Source of the DNA: Olsenella uli DSM 7084
Lineage (GTDB): Bacteria > Actinomycetota > Coriobacteriia > Coriobacteriales > Atopobiaceae
DNA length: 64,000 nt
Reading direction: 5' to 3'
NCBI RefSeq assembly: GCF_000143845.1
Contig: NC_014363.1
Coordinates: 124,001-188,000, forward strand
Positions 50,208 to 59,008 of this stretch are shown here, piece by piece. The notes beneath the pieces were generated by a model, which saw only the letters and a program-made list of their open reading frames with translations, was not told where the DNA came from and ran no database searches. Both the position numbers and the translations under genes were made by a program. The stretch's first letter is position 1. Every line of letters starts with the position of its first letter.

Positions 50208-51416
50208 GTGGCCAACCACTTTCGCAGCAGCGAGCGACAGGGGGACGAGGACCTGGAGCAGCAGGTCCCGCTGACGCAGCAGGATGGTCAGGAGGCGTCT
50301 GCCGACCAGTCCGTCGTGCAGGCTCAGCCAGCCGGTCAGTCTTCCTTCGACGCATCACAACCAGAATCGACATATTCAGGTCCGGCTCACTCGGCGCACC
50401 TCTCGGCTGCATCGTCTGCCGATTCGACGGCAGCGTCTTCCGATGACGTTGCCCCCGCCATGTCTGGACCGGCCTCTGTGGGGCAGCCAGACTCCGGTGA
50501 CGTATCCGCTCCCATGAGCCAGTCCGTCTCATACGGGCAGCCCTCCCCGCAGGGGCAACCCGACACCACTTCCCAGGCGCCATTGCAGGACGCGGGCATC
50601 GTCGTCTCCGAGAAGGCGGCCCAGGAGCGGGACATCACCTCCCAGCAGGGATTCACGAGCGTCTTCGCGCCCCTGCAGGATGACCCCGCCCCGGTAGTGT
50701 CCCGTACGGGCAAGCCGACCATCTCGCTCAGGAGCGTCACCCTCATCTATCCGGCCCAGCCCAACAAGCCGGCTCTCGAGGACGTCAGCCTTGACATCTA
50801 CCCCGGCGAGTTCGTCTTTGTGGTGGGGCACTCCGGTTCGGGCAAGTCGACCTTCCTCAGGCTCCTCACGCGCGAGCTGCGCGCCACGAGCGGCAAGGTC
50901 AACGTGGCCGGCCAGGAGCTTACGTCCCTGCGCAACTGGAAGGTCCCGTACCTGCGTCGCCAGATCGGCACGGTCTACCAGGACTTCAAGCTGCTTCCCG
51001 ACAAGACCGTCTACGAGAACGTCGCCTTTGCGCTTGAGTGCATCGGCAAGCCCCGCTCCGTCATCAAGGCGCAGGTCCCCGAGGTCCTTCGCCTCGTCGG
51101 TCTGGCCGAGAAGATGGACAACTATCCCGACCAGCTTTCTGGTGGCGAGCAGCAGCGCGTCTCCGTCGCTCGTGCCATGGTCAACCGACCGCCGCTTCTG
51201 GTCTGCGACGAGCCGACGGGCAACCTCGACCCCGCGATCTCGTTGGGCATCATGAAGCTGCTCGACCGCATCAACCGCACGGGCACCACCGTCGTCATGG
51301 CCACCCATGACCGCGAGATGGTCGATTCCATGCGCAAGCGCGTCGTCGCCCTCGAGGGCGGTCACGTGGTGCGCGACCAGGAGAGGGGAGGCTACGGCTA
51401 CTATGGTGCTCTCTAA
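50208..51416 (+). CDS. ftsE: Cell division ATP-binding protein FtsE with long disordered N-terminus
   Basis: A 402-residue protein. Residues from about 171 to the end are a normal FtsE: ISLRSVTLIYPAQP, Walker A GHSGSGKST, signature LSGGEQQRVSVARAM, Walker B LLVCDEPTGNLDP and H-loop ATHD. With FtsX it controls peptidoglycan hydrolysis at division. The first 170 residues are low-complexity, rich in Gln, Ser, Pro, Ala and Asp, with no hydrophobic segment; most FtsE proteins begin directly at the ATPase. I chose GTG 50208 (AAAGGAG upstream). A later start cannot be excluded, but none with a ribosome site is evident near residue 165. It overlaps ftsX by 14 bases. Confidence 0.9.
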   Translation: MANHFRSSERQGDEDLEQQVPLTQQDGQEASADQSVVQAQPAGQSSFDASQPESTYSGPAHSAHLSAASSADSTAASSDDVAPAMSGPASVGQPDSGDVSAPMSQSVSYGQPSPQGQPDTTSQAPLQDAGIVVSEKAAQERDITSQQGFTSVFAPLQDDPAPVVSRTGKPTISLRSVTLIYPAQPNKPALEDVSLDIYPGEFVFVVGHSGSGKSTFLRLLTRELRATSGKVNVAGQELTSLRNWKVPYLRRQIGTVYQDFKLLPDKTVYENVAFALECIGKPRSVIKAQVPEVLRLVGLAEKMDNYPDQLSGGEQQRVSVARAMVNRPPLLVCDEPTGNLDPAISLGIMKLLDRINRTGTTVVMATHDREMVDSMRKRVVALEGGHVVRDQERGGYGYYGAL

Positions 51417-52329
51417 TCTTGGCTATTCCCTGCGTGAGGCGGGTCGCCACTTCCGGAGGAACTGGTCGACGGTCCTCGGTGCCATCGTGACCATCTTCCT
51501 GTCGCTGTTCGTCATCGGCCTGTTCGTCCTGGGCTCCGCCCTTGTCGGCAACATGGTGGGCAACGTTGAGGATCAGGTCACCATCCAGGCATTCCTGTCC
51601 GACGATGCCTCGCAGGGCGACGTCGATGCCCTCCAGGCGAAGATCGAGGGCTGGGGTACGGTGCAGTCCGTGACTTACAAGAGCAAGGAGGAGGCCCTCG
51701 AGGAGTACAAGCAGATCATGAGCAACCGCAATGCGGCTGACGCGGTGGCCGCTCTTGACGGCGAGAACCCCGTTCCCGCCTCGCTCGTCATCAACCTCAC
51801 GGATCCGAAGGACGTCGAGTCGGTCGCCGGCGACCTCATTGCCGACAAGGGCTTCGAGAAGGTCGCGGATGACGCCGATGACCCCGCGTCCTCGGTCCAG
51901 TACGGTCGCGAGACCGTCGAGAGGCTCTTCTCGGTCACCTACTACCTGCGCATCGCGGCAATCGCGTTGGTCGTGATGCTCGCGTTCATCGCCTTCGTCT
52001 TCATCAACAACACGATTCGCCTTGCCATCTCGGCCCGCCGCCGCGAGATCGCGATCATGCGCCTCGTAGGCGCCTCGAATGGCTTCATTCGTGGGCCGTT
52101 CATGATGGAGGGCATGCTCGAGGCCCTCATCGGCTCCGCACTGGCGGTCATCGTGCTCAGCGCAGGCATGTCCGTCGTCATTCCCCGGCTTCAGAACAGC
52201 TTGCAGTTCCTGTCGTTTGACCTCCCACTCAGCGTGCTCGTTCTCACCCACGTGGCGCTGGTCGTCATAGGGCTGCTCATCGGTCTCTTCGGATCGATGA
52301 TCGCCATGAGGCGTTACCTCAAGGTCTAG
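51403..52329 (+). CDS. ftsX: Cell division permease-like protein FtsX
   Basis: A 308-residue membrane protein with the FtsX plan. There is a first helix (WSTVLGAIVTIFLSLFVIGL), then an extracytoplasmic domain of about 120 residues (VEDQVTIQAFLSDDASQGDV onward). Three more helices follow, with the conserved RRREIAIMRLVGASNGFIRGPF between. With FtsE it transmits a cytosolic ATPase signal to cell-wall hydrolases. ATG 51403 lies inside the end of ftsE. Confidence 0.93.
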   Translation: MVLSNLGYSLREAGRHFRRNWSTVLGAIVTIFLSLFVIGLFVLGSALVGNMVGNVEDQVTIQAFLSDDASQGDVDALQAKIEGWGTVQSVTYKSKEEALEEYKQIMSNRNAADAVAALDGENPVPASLVINLTDPKDVESVAGDLIADKGFEKVADDADDPASSVQYGRETVERLFSVTYYLRIAAIALVVMLAFIAFVFINNTIRLAISARRREIAIMRLVGASNGFIRGPFMMEGMLEALIGSALAVIVLSAGMSVVIPRLQNSLQFLSFDLPLSVLVLTHVALVVIGLLIGLFGSMIAMRRYLKV

Positions 52330-52360
52330 TGCGCCACAGAAGCATGACGCGCTCGCGAGG

Positions 52361-52392
52361 GGGGCGGTGCGGCCATCCAGCCGTGCCGCCCC
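52361..52392 (+). terminator. GC-rich hairpin after ftsX
   Basis: GGGGCGGTGCGGC (52361-52373) pairs with GCCGTGCCGCCCC (52380-52392), 13 pairs including two G-U, with a 6-base loop and then TCTTG. It is a likely terminator for ftsEX, although the T tract is poor. Confidence 0.6.
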
Positions 52393-52460
52393 TCTTGATG
52401 GGGGCATTCGTGGCATATGGGAGGCCCGCTGTGGTCGGGGTCCGTTACGAGGGGGGCATC

Positions 52461-54548
52461 GTGTCACGTAAGCACGCGCGCCGCAACGGCAGAAGGCGTG
52501 ACGCCCTGCGGCGCCGCCAGCAGGGGGACGTCCTGACGGGAACGATCCACGTGTCCCGCCCTGGGGTCGCGACGGTGGAGACGGCCGAGGGCGTCTTCGC
52601 CGTGGGGCGTGGCGGCATACGCGAGGCCATGAGTGGCGACGAGGTCCAGGTGAGCCTCTCGAGCCGTCGGGGCAGGGAGAGGTTGGCCTACGTGCAGGGG
52701 GTCGCCCGGCGTGCCACGGCCACGTTTCTCGGCACGTTTCGCCGGGCTGAGCCCCTGGGCGTCGTAGTCCCTCTTGACGCTCGCATCCGACGTGACTTCT
52801 TCGTGCTTCCCACAGACGACAGCGCACATGCGCTGGACGTTGCGGACGGCGATGTCGTGGCCGGCCGCATCCTGGAATATCCTACGCGCAAAAGTGCCGG
52901 GGTTGTGACCATAGAGCGTCGCGTGGGCTCTCCGGTCGAGCTTGACATGGGCATCGAGGCAGTCGTTGCCTCGTATGGCCTGGTGGTGGAGCTTGCTTCG
53001 GCGGCACTCGAGCAAGCCGAGAAGATCGCGCCCAACGTGGCCGAGACCCTAGCCCTCGACCCTGGTCGCCGCGATCTCAGGCAGTCCTGCGTGATCACCG
53101 TCGATCCCAGTGACGCGCGCGACTTCGACGATGCCATCGGGGCACGTCGCCGCGCAGACGGCTATGAGCTTGAGGTCCATATTGCCGACGTCACGAATTA
53201 CGTGTCCTGGGCCTCGCCCATTGACGAGGAGGCCCGCAGGAGAACCTGCTCGGCATATTTGGTTGACCGCGTGATACCGATGCTTCCCGAGCGCCTGTGC
53301 GACGACGTGTGCTCCCTCAAGCCGCAGGAGGACCGACTCTGCATGAGCGTGATCGTCCGCCTGGACCGCCGAGGCGAGGTGCTGGGGGCCGAAGTCCTGC
53401 GTACGGCCGTGCGCTCAAAGGCCCGGCTGGACTATGCGGCAGCCGACCGTCTGCTTGCAGGCGAGGCGGCACCGGACGACCTTCCTTGCGACAGCCGCTG
53501 GCGGCGCCCGGTCGCCGAGAGCCTTGCCGTGCTGGACGAGCTTGCGTCCCTGCGCCGAGAGCGGCGCGCGCGAAGGGGTTCCATCGACTTCGTGACGCGG
53601 GAGGCCAAGGTCATCCTGGACGCCGCCGGCCATCCCAAGGGCGTCAGCGTACGCGAGAGGACGCGTGCCACGAGTCTGGTCGAGGAGGCGATGCTGCTTG
53701 CCAATGAGTCTGTAGCCAAGCTCATCTCGGATGCAGGGCTGCCCTGTGCGTACCGCGTGCACGAACGTCCCTCGCCCGAGGAGCTCGAGGCGACGATTCC
53801 CGTGCTGCGCGAGTTGGGTTTGGTGCGAGGCTCCCAGGACCGTGCGGTCATCGCTGGCGACCCGCGCGCCATTCGCGCGGTCCTGGAGGCGGCGCGGGGG
53901 ACGACGGGGGAGGTGCTGGCGAACTCAGTGCTCCTGCGGGCCCAGAAGCGTGCCGTCTACCTGCCGCATAACGACGGCCACTATGCGCTTGCGGCACCTG
54001 CGTACTGCCACTTCACCTCGCCCATCCGACGCTACCCCGACATCATCGTGCATCGTGCGCTGAAACTCCTGCTCGCGCGTGGGGAGGCGGGTCGCCCTGG
54101 AGGGGAGCGAGTCGCCCTGGGCTGTGTGCAGCGTGAGACGGAGCGCATCCTGCCGCAGCTGTGCCGGACCTGCTCCGAACGCGAGAGGGCGGCGGATGCG
54201 GCGGCGCATGCGTCCCAGCGCGTCAAGATGGCCGAGCTGTATGCCGCCCGCGTGGGAGAGGACTTCTCGGGAGTCGTCGTGGGCGTCGAGCGCTACGGCC
54301 TCTTCGTGATGATCGAGGAGAGCCGTGCCGAGGGTCTCCTGCCAACACGGTCACTTGGCAGCGAGCGCTTCATCTACGACGAGAGCCTCATGGCGCTTAC
54401 TGGCGAGGAGAGCGGCGCCTGTTGGCGGCCAGGTCGGCGTATCGCCGTGCGCGTGGCGAGCGTGGACGTGATGCAAGGCCAGATAGACTTCGCGCTGGCG
54501 GGAGATGCCAGCGCATCGGGAACCCCTCGCAGGGGTAGGCTACACTAG
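52461..54548 (+). CDS. rnr: Ribonuclease R / RNase II family exoribonuclease
   Basis: A 695-residue 3'-5' exoribonuclease. Order: a basic N-terminal tail (SRKHARRNGRRRDALRRRQQ), cold-shock-like domains, the catalytic RNB domain with ITVDPSDARDFDDAI near residue 215 (the metal-binding aspartates) and TSPIRRYPDIIVHRAL near 520. A C-terminal S1 domain (GVVVGVERYGLFVMIEESRAEGLLP) ends the protein. I chose GTG 52461 because AGGGGGG stands a few bases upstream; the longer frame to 52329 begins right at the ftsX stop and passes through the terminator hairpin. RNase R degrades structured RNA and works with the smpB/ssrA rescue system encoded nearby. Confidence 0.92.
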   Translation: MSRKHARRNGRRRDALRRRQQGDVLTGTIHVSRPGVATVETAEGVFAVGRGGIREAMSGDEVQVSLSSRRGRERLAYVQGVARRATATFLGTFRRAEPLGVVVPLDARIRRDFFVLPTDDSAHALDVADGDVVAGRILEYPTRKSAGVVTIERRVGSPVELDMGIEAVVASYGLVVELASAALEQAEKIAPNVAETLALDPGRRDLRQSCVITVDPSDARDFDDAIGARRRADGYELEVHIADVTNYVSWASPIDEEARRRTCSAYLVDRVIPMLPERLCDDVCSLKPQEDRLCMSVIVRLDRRGEVLGAEVLRTAVRSKARLDYAAADRLLAGEAAPDDLPCDSRWRRPVAESLAVLDELASLRRERRARRGSIDFVTREAKVILDAAGHPKGVSVRERTRATSLVEEAMLLANESVAKLISDAGLPCAYRVHERPSPEELEATIPVLRELGLVRGSQDRAVIAGDPRAIRAVLEAARGTTGEVLANSVLLRAQKRAVYLPHNDGHYALAAPAYCHFTSPIRRYPDIIVHRALKLLLARGEAGRPGGERVALGCVQRETERILPQLCRTCSERERAADAAAHASQRVKMAELYAARVGEDFSGVVVGVERYGLFVMIEESRAEGLLPTRSLGSERFIYDESLMALTGEESGACWRPGRRIAVRVASVDVMQGQIDFALAGDASASGTPRRGRLH

Positions 54549-54589
54549 GTCGGACGCACGGACGGGCCTCTGCCTGCAGGAGGAGCCAC

Positions 54590-55444
54590 ATGAACCAGAC
54601 GAGCATGACCGATGACCTGATCGAGGCCGAGAGCCTGCTGCTCCAGGGGCAGGGCGAGCTCGCCCAGGAGCTGCTCTCGCGGCTGGCCGAGGACGCCGAG
54701 GAGTACGTCGATCGCAACTGCCCCACGACCGACGAGCTCCAATGGTTCAGCTTCCCGACGCTGTTCGAGAGGCTCGCCTATCGTCGCGTCGAGAGCGACC
54801 CACGCGAGCTGCGCGATCCCGGCGAGCCCATGGACCGTCTCTATGCCGACCTCGCGCTTGCCTGTGTTCACGTGGGCGACTACGGCATGGCCGTCGAGGC
54901 CCTTCGCCATGCCGTGCGCTGGAACCCGATGGGCTGCGAGCACCGCCTGAACCTGGCGGACCTGTACTACAACGAGGGCGACGTGCGGGAGTACCTGGCC
55001 CTCTCGTTCTCGGTCTTCGAGCGCGCGAGCGACGTGCGCCACCTTGCGCGGGCGTTCGCCAACTTTGCGGACTACTTCATCGTGTGCGAGAAGCCCCAGG
55101 CCGCCGCTGCCGCACTGCGTGCCGCACGGCGCCTCGACGCCAATGACGCGTCGCTTGCGGCCGCCCTCGACCAGGCGGCTGGCACCGACCACGACCCCGA
55201 CCTCGTCGACGACCAGGAGTGCCACGACATCCTCGCCCAAGAGGGCCTGCCGGACGGCGCAAACGCCGAGATTGCCGTCTGCCTGCTCCTATGCGCCACC
55301 GATGCGGCCCGGTCCGGACAGCGCGACGTGGCGACGGACCTCACCGTGCGCGCTCGTGACCTGGTGGGAGATGACGCGGCGAAGATGCTGCTCGAGGCCA
55401 TACGGGCGGATGACGAGGAGGGAAGCGATGGCAACGCACGCTAG
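54590..55444 (+). CDS. TPR-like repeat protein of unknown function
   Basis: A 284-residue, acidic, all-helical cytosolic protein with TPR-like repeats. They are visible in ADLALACVHVGDYGMAVEAL, in RHAVRWNPMGCEHRLNLADL and in FADYFIVCEKPQAAAAALRA. No catalytic motif is seen. GCAGGAGGAG stands just before the ATG. Its last 17 bases overlap smpB, so the two are translated together. The context rnr-TPR-smpB suggests a link to RNA quality control, which is inference only. Confidence 0.8.
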   Translation: MNQTSMTDDLIEAESLLLQGQGELAQELLSRLAEDAEEYVDRNCPTTDELQWFSFPTLFERLAYRRVESDPRELRDPGEPMDRLYADLALACVHVGDYGMAVEALRHAVRWNPMGCEHRLNLADLYYNEGDVREYLALSFSVFERASDVRHLARAFANFADYFIVCEKPQAAAAALRAARRLDANDASLAAALDQAAGTDHDPDLVDDQECHDILAQEGLPDGANAEIAVCLLLCATDAARSGQRDVATDLTVRARDLVGDDAAKMLLEAIRADDEEGSDGNAR

Positions 55445-55937
55445 CGCGAGCAAGTCTGGCCGCGGCAAGGGACCTGAGAGGGACAAGAAGACCATCTCCC
55501 GGAACCGCACCGCCCGCCATGACTACGAGATCGGCGAGACCTGGGAGGCGGGCATCGAGCTCACCGGCACCGAGGTCAAGAGCATCCGCGAGCGCCCGTG
55601 CCAGATTACGGACTCGTTCTGCATCGTCCGTGGTGGCGAGCTGTTCTTGGTGGGGGTCCACATCCACCCCTACTCCAACGGCGGGGTGTGGAACGTCGAC
55701 CCCGACCGCCGCCGTCGGCTGCTGATGCACCGCCGCCAGATCGACCTGATAGACCAGAGGCTGCGCACGAAGGGCTCCTCCCTGGTGCCGCTCGAGCTGT
55801 ACTTCGACGAGCGCAACCGCGTCAAGCTCCGTGTGGGCCTGGGCAAGGGCAAGAAGCTGTATGACAAGCGCGCCGACATGGCGCGACGTGATGCGAACCG
55901 CGAGATCCAGCGCGCGCTCAAGGAGCGCAGCCGGTGA
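55428..55937 (+). CDS. smpB: SsrA-binding protein
   Basis: A 169-residue partner of tmRNA in rescuing stalled ribosomes. Core motifs are ISRNRTARHDYEIGETWEAG, ELTGTEVKSIRE, HIHPYSNG and the basic tail KGKKLYDKRADMARRDANRE. The N-terminus has about 20 extra Ser/Lys/Gly-rich residues. I chose ATG 55428, with GAGGAGGGA upstream, inside the previous gene. Its RNA partner ssrA lies 1.4 kb downstream. Confidence 0.95.
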   Translation: MATHASASKSGRGKGPERDKKTISRNRTARHDYEIGETWEAGIELTGTEVKSIRERPCQITDSFCIVRGGELFLVGVHIHPYSNGGVWNVDPDRRRRLLMHRRQIDLIDQRLRTKGSSLVPLELYFDERNRVKLRVGLGKGKKLYDKRADMARRDANREIQRALKERSR

Positions 55938-56129
55938 CTCGCGCCCGCTGCCATGCCGTGGCGAGGGGGTGGGGTTTTCCACTGCCCGTCGTCGTACGTC
56001 AAGTAGCCCACATGGGGTTCTTCTCGTCATCTAAAAACAGGGCCCTGAAGGACCCGCACTACGCTACCCTCTGAGTACCGGAAAAGGGGATTGCCTCGCG
56101 ACATGGGGCGCAAGAGGAGAGGAACAAAG

Positions 56130-56273
56130 ATGGCCGAGGAGAAGAAGACCTACAGGTTCGTCTGCACCGTCTGTGGCTTTGAGGTCGAGGTCGACACGCC
56201 CGAGCTGCCCGAGGACTATGTCTGCCCCGTCTGCGGCGTGGGTCCTGACATGTTCGAGCTGGTCGAGGAGTAG
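56130..56273 (+). CDS. Rubredoxin-like protein
   Basis: A very small protein of 47 residues. It has two CxxC knuckles, [12 protein letters not shown] and YVCPVCGVG, spaced as in the rubredoxin fold and ending [10 protein letters not shown]. It should bind one iron and act as an electron carrier, probably in oxidative-stress defence of an anaerobe. I chose ATG 56130 (AGAGGA upstream); an ATG at 56091 would add a basic 13-residue leader. It stands alone, without a desulfoferrodoxin or rubrerythrin neighbour. Confidence 0.88.
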   Translation: MAEEKKTYRFVCTVCGFEVEVDTPELPEDYVCPVCGVGPDMFELVEE

Positions 56274-56507
56274 GTCCGACGGGCTCGAGGCATGAGCCCC
56301 GGGCCCGCTTCCCTTGCGGGCGTCATGTCCTTAGGCGGCGAACTTATCCTTGCGGAGCCGTTGCGCATCTCTCGCCGTCGTACTGGACTACCCAGGCCAT
56401 CGGCAAGGCCTTTGCCCTGCAGCTCGCCTATACGGACGGCAGTGCCTCATATGCCGAGTGCGTGACGTTTTGCCAACGCGGCGTCGCCACGGCGTAGACT
56501 GCAGGCT
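56274..56507 (+). other. Intergenic region with a possible gene remnant and a -10 site
   Basis: No complete gene. One frame reads like a coding fragment, SPSYWTTQAIGKAFALQLAY, running on to a TAG at 56494-56496 without an identifiable start; I do not recognise it. TAGACT at 56495-56500, just eight bases before the next ATG, matches the -10 of other genes here. TTGCCA 19 bases upstream of it may be the -35. If so, the DUF1275 mRNA would be nearly leaderless. Confidence 0.35.
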
Positions 56508-57233
56508 ATGAGACGCGCGCGCCAGACATCGGAGAGCCTCGAGCTATGCTTCCTTCTCGCCCTTTCGGGCGGGCTCATGGATGCGTACTCCTATCTTGCG
56601 CGTGGCAAGGTCTTCGCTAATGCCCAGACCGGCAACATGCTGCTCTTTGGCGTGGCCTGTGCCGACGGGGACCCCGAGCGCATGCTGCGCTACTCGCTGC
56701 CTGTCCTGTTCTTTGGCGTGGGCATTGCCGCCGCTCAGCTCACGCGCCATTTCTGCCACGAGCGTCACGTGCACTGGCGCCAGGTCTGCACCGCCGTGGA
56801 GGTCCTTCTCCTCGTCGTGGTGGCGCTCATCCCCGAGGACCACAACCTCGTGGCCAATGGGCTCACCTCCCTTGCCTGCGGCATCCAGGTGCAGAGCTTT
56901 CGGGCGTTCCACGGTCGCGCGCTGGCCACGACCATGTGCATCGGCAACCTTCGCGCGGGCACGCAGGAGCTTGTCAGCTACCGACTCACGCGCTCACGCG
57001 ACCAGCTTGAGGGCATGGCCATCCACTACGGTGTCATCATCACCTTTGTGGCGGGCGCGATCATCGGCAGCCGCATGATCGCCCTCGTCGGCCTGCAAGC
57101 GATCCTTGCGAGCCCGGTCCTGCTGGCCATTGCCCTTGCGCTGATGTTCTGGGACCGAGAGGGAGCGGGCAACTCCCTGACGGGAGTTTGGGCGGCTGGC
57201 GAAGCGGCGGCGAAACGACAGCGACGCGATTAG
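56508..57233 (+). CDS. DUF1275 (YoaK) family membrane protein
   Basis: A 241-residue protein with about six helices. Family features are LALSGGLMDAYSYLARGKVFANAQTGN split around the first helix, AAAQLTRHF, then FRAFHGRALATTMCIGN and LRAGTQELVS, and GVIITFVAGAIIGSRMI. The function of the family is not established. The ATG follows a TAGACT-type -10 by only eight bases and no ribosome site is visible, consistent with a leaderless or near-leaderless transcript. Codon use matches its neighbours. Confidence 0.85.
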   Translation: MRRARQTSESLELCFLLALSGGLMDAYSYLARGKVFANAQTGNMLLFGVACADGDPERMLRYSLPVLFFGVGIAAAQLTRHFCHERHVHWRQVCTAVEVLLLVVVALIPEDHNLVANGLTSLACGIQVQSFRAFHGRALATTMCIGNLRAGTQELVSYRLTRSRDQLEGMAIHYGVIITFVAGAIIGSRMIALVGLQAILASPVLLAIALALMFWDREGAGNSLTGVWAAGEAAAKRQRRD

Positions 57234-57256
57234 TTTCTCCCTCGTACAAAACTGGG

Positions 57257-57262
57257 TATACT
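57257..57262 (+). promoter_or_regulatory. -10 element for ssrA
   Basis: TATACT lies 72 bases upstream of the tmRNA 5' end, in an AT-richer patch. A -35 is not obvious. The tmRNA precursor would have a 5' leader of about 65 bases. Confidence 0.4.
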
Positions 57263-57333
57263 GTGCTCGCTGGTCGGTGGGCCGGCGTGTACGTTGACAG
57301 CTCGCATGGTGGCAGCAGCCCCATCGCCTACAT

Positions 57334-57698
57334 GGGGGTGACTGGTTTCGACAGGGTAGGTCTGAGGTGGGCAGCAAGCCGTGGTCTCCTCGCCACGTAA
57401 AACTGGGGTGCCGTCAAATTTAATTGACAACGATTCTTACCAGGGCTCTTACGCCCTCGCCGCTTAATCTAAAAGTGGCCGTCTAACCAGGGGATTCTCC
57501 CGCTCCTGGGGTGACGTCATCCAAGGGAGATGCTCCTTGGGACGTAGTTGGTATGCCCGAGGCCAAGCCTGAACCAGCTGGGACGCAGAACGTGGGTCAC
57601 GGGATGCGATGCGTCCGAGATCCAACCGGTGACTGAGCTTGGAGACACCTGCCAGGGATTTGCTTTGGACCGGAGTTCGACTCTCCGCACCTCCACCA
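57334..57698 (+). ncRNA. ssrA: tmRNA
   Basis: A transfer-messenger RNA of about 365 bases. The 5' end GGGGGTGACTGGTTTCGACA pairs with the 3' end CACCTCCACCA as a tRNA-like acceptor with encoded CCA, and the T-arm GGAGTTCGACTCTCC is present. The tag reading frame at 57426-57467 ends in DNDSYQGSYALAA and a TAA, the usual ALAA degradation tail. Downstream GC-rich pseudoknots are visible. Its protein partner smpB is upstream. A terminator follows at once. Confidence 0.96.
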
Positions 57699-57708
57699 TG
57701 AAGGCTCT

Positions 57709-57748
57709 GCCCCTCATCTGCATCCGTGCAGGTGGGGGCTTTTCCTTT
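57709..57748 (+). terminator. Intrinsic terminator of ssrA
   Basis: GCCCCTCATCTGCA and TGCAGGTGGGGGC form a strong stem (one bulge, wobble pairs) with loop TCCG, followed by TTTTCCTTT. Classic rho-independent form, ten bases after the tmRNA end. Confidence 0.85.
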
Positions 57749-57839
57749 GCCGCGAATGCTGCTGAGCTACGCTCATAACGTCGCATATCCTCACGTAGGC
57801 TGTCATGGCGTTAGCCAATGGATAGGCAATGAGCGCCGC

Positions 57840-58064
57840 CTAGACCCTCGGCACCACGACCGCCATCCCGCGTGCCGTGTCGCTCCCGTCAGGACGGACA
57901 TAGCGCCGGTAAGTGGTGATGATGTCCGAGTGCCCCAGGATGCGGGAGAGGTCCTCCACGCGCCCGCCCGCGTGGAGGTAGGACGTCGCGAAGCTGTGTC
58001 GGCAGTTCTCGACCGTCACGTGCGGCACCTCGCGCCCCTCCTCGTCGCACCAGCGCATAATAAG
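57840..58064 (-). pseudogene. C-terminal remnant of a tyrosine integrase next to ssrA
   Basis: On the minus strand about 74 codons read as the catalytic end of a phage-type tyrosine recombinase. Visible parts are VTVENCRHSFATSYLHAGG (the His-Arg-type box, usually LRHTFAT), VEDLSRILGHSDIITTYRRY (GH and the nucleophile tyrosine), and a short tail. The N-terminal two thirds of the enzyme are missing; upstream of about 58064 the frame turns into unrelated sequence. ssrA is a classic integration site for such elements, so this is probably the relic of a lost island or phage. I saw no second copy of the tmRNA 3' end downstream. Confidence 0.8.
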
Positions 58065-58362
58065 GAGTGAGCAGCAGCATCCAAATCGCCGTACACGACT
58101 GGGCGCTTTCGATATGGTCGTCAAAGAGGTTGGCGGGCCAATCGCCGAAGCGTGCTGACCATGCCGTGAGCGTACGAGCCGCTGTGACCTTTCACCCGAC
58201 TTCGCCGTCTGACGCCGTTGCAAGGCCAAAGCTATAAAACCTCAGTTCAGGATCCACGTCAAGCACTTTTGACATGGGGGCGGGCCCTCTGTCGCCCCTA
58301 TTTGATGGACAATCGCCCCGCACGGCCGTACCGTGTCCCCAAGGAGTCCAAGGAGGGGTCGC

Positions 58363-58959
58363 ATGGAGATAGGGCAGAGGATGCGGGCGCTTCGCCAGGG
58401 GGCGGGCCTCACGCAGGACGAGCTGGCCGAGAGGCTCTATGTGAGCCGGCAGACCATCTCCAACTGGGAGACGGGTAAGTCCTATCCCGACGTGGAGAGC
58501 GTGTCCCTGGCCTGCGACCTCTTCGACGTGTCGGCAGATGCGCTGTTGAAGGGGGACATCATGGAGATGGGCAAGAGGGTCTCGGAGGAGGATCGCAGGC
58601 GCCTGCGCGAGGACGGCTGGCTGTTCGCCGTGCTGCTGGTGGCGGGCTGCGTGGGGCTGTCCTTCTCGCTGGCCCGTCTGGACTGGCTCTTCGTGGTCGT
58701 GTCGCTGATGGCCTTTGGTGCGGCGATCTTCCTGAGCACGCGCCTGGAGCGTGACAAGGAGGGCCATGACGTGCAGACGTTCCGCGAGGTCCTGGCCTTC
58801 TCGCGCGGCGAGGGCGTGGACGAGATACGCGACGCCCGCAGCAAGATGGGCAAGGTCGCGAGCATCGTCGTGCGTGTGCTCGTGGGGGCGGCGGCTGGCG
58901 TTGTCATAGGCGTGGTCGCGGGCAGGGTGGCAGGGATGTTCGTTTCGGCCCTGCCATAA
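58363..58959 (+). CDS. XRE-family regulator with membrane segments
   Basis: A 198-residue protein. A typical Cro/CI helix-turn-helix is at residues 1-60 (IGQRMRALRQGAGLTQDELA, then YVSRQTISNWETGKSYP). It is followed by hydrophobic stretches near residues 85-120 (LFAVLLVAGCVGLSFSLARL) and near the C-terminus (VASIVVRVLVGAAAGVVIG). The form is a membrane-tethered repressor, common in Gram-positive bacteria, of unknown target. I chose ATG 58363, with AAGGAGG upstream. It lies just beyond the integrase remnant and might have come with the lost element, but its base composition is unremarkable. Confidence 0.85.
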   Translation: MEIGQRMRALRQGAGLTQDELAERLYVSRQTISNWETGKSYPDVESVSLACDLFDVSADALLKGDIMEMGKRVSEEDRRRLREDGWLFAVLLVAGCVGLSFSLARLDWLFVVVSLMAFGAAIFLSTRLERDKEGHDVQTFREVLAFSRGEGVDEIRDARSKMGKVASIVVRVLVGAAAGVVIGVVAGRVAGMFVSALP

Positions 58960-59008
58960 GTGTCACAGGAGATACGCTGTCGAGAAGTCCAATCAGCAAG
59001 GAGTGCCC

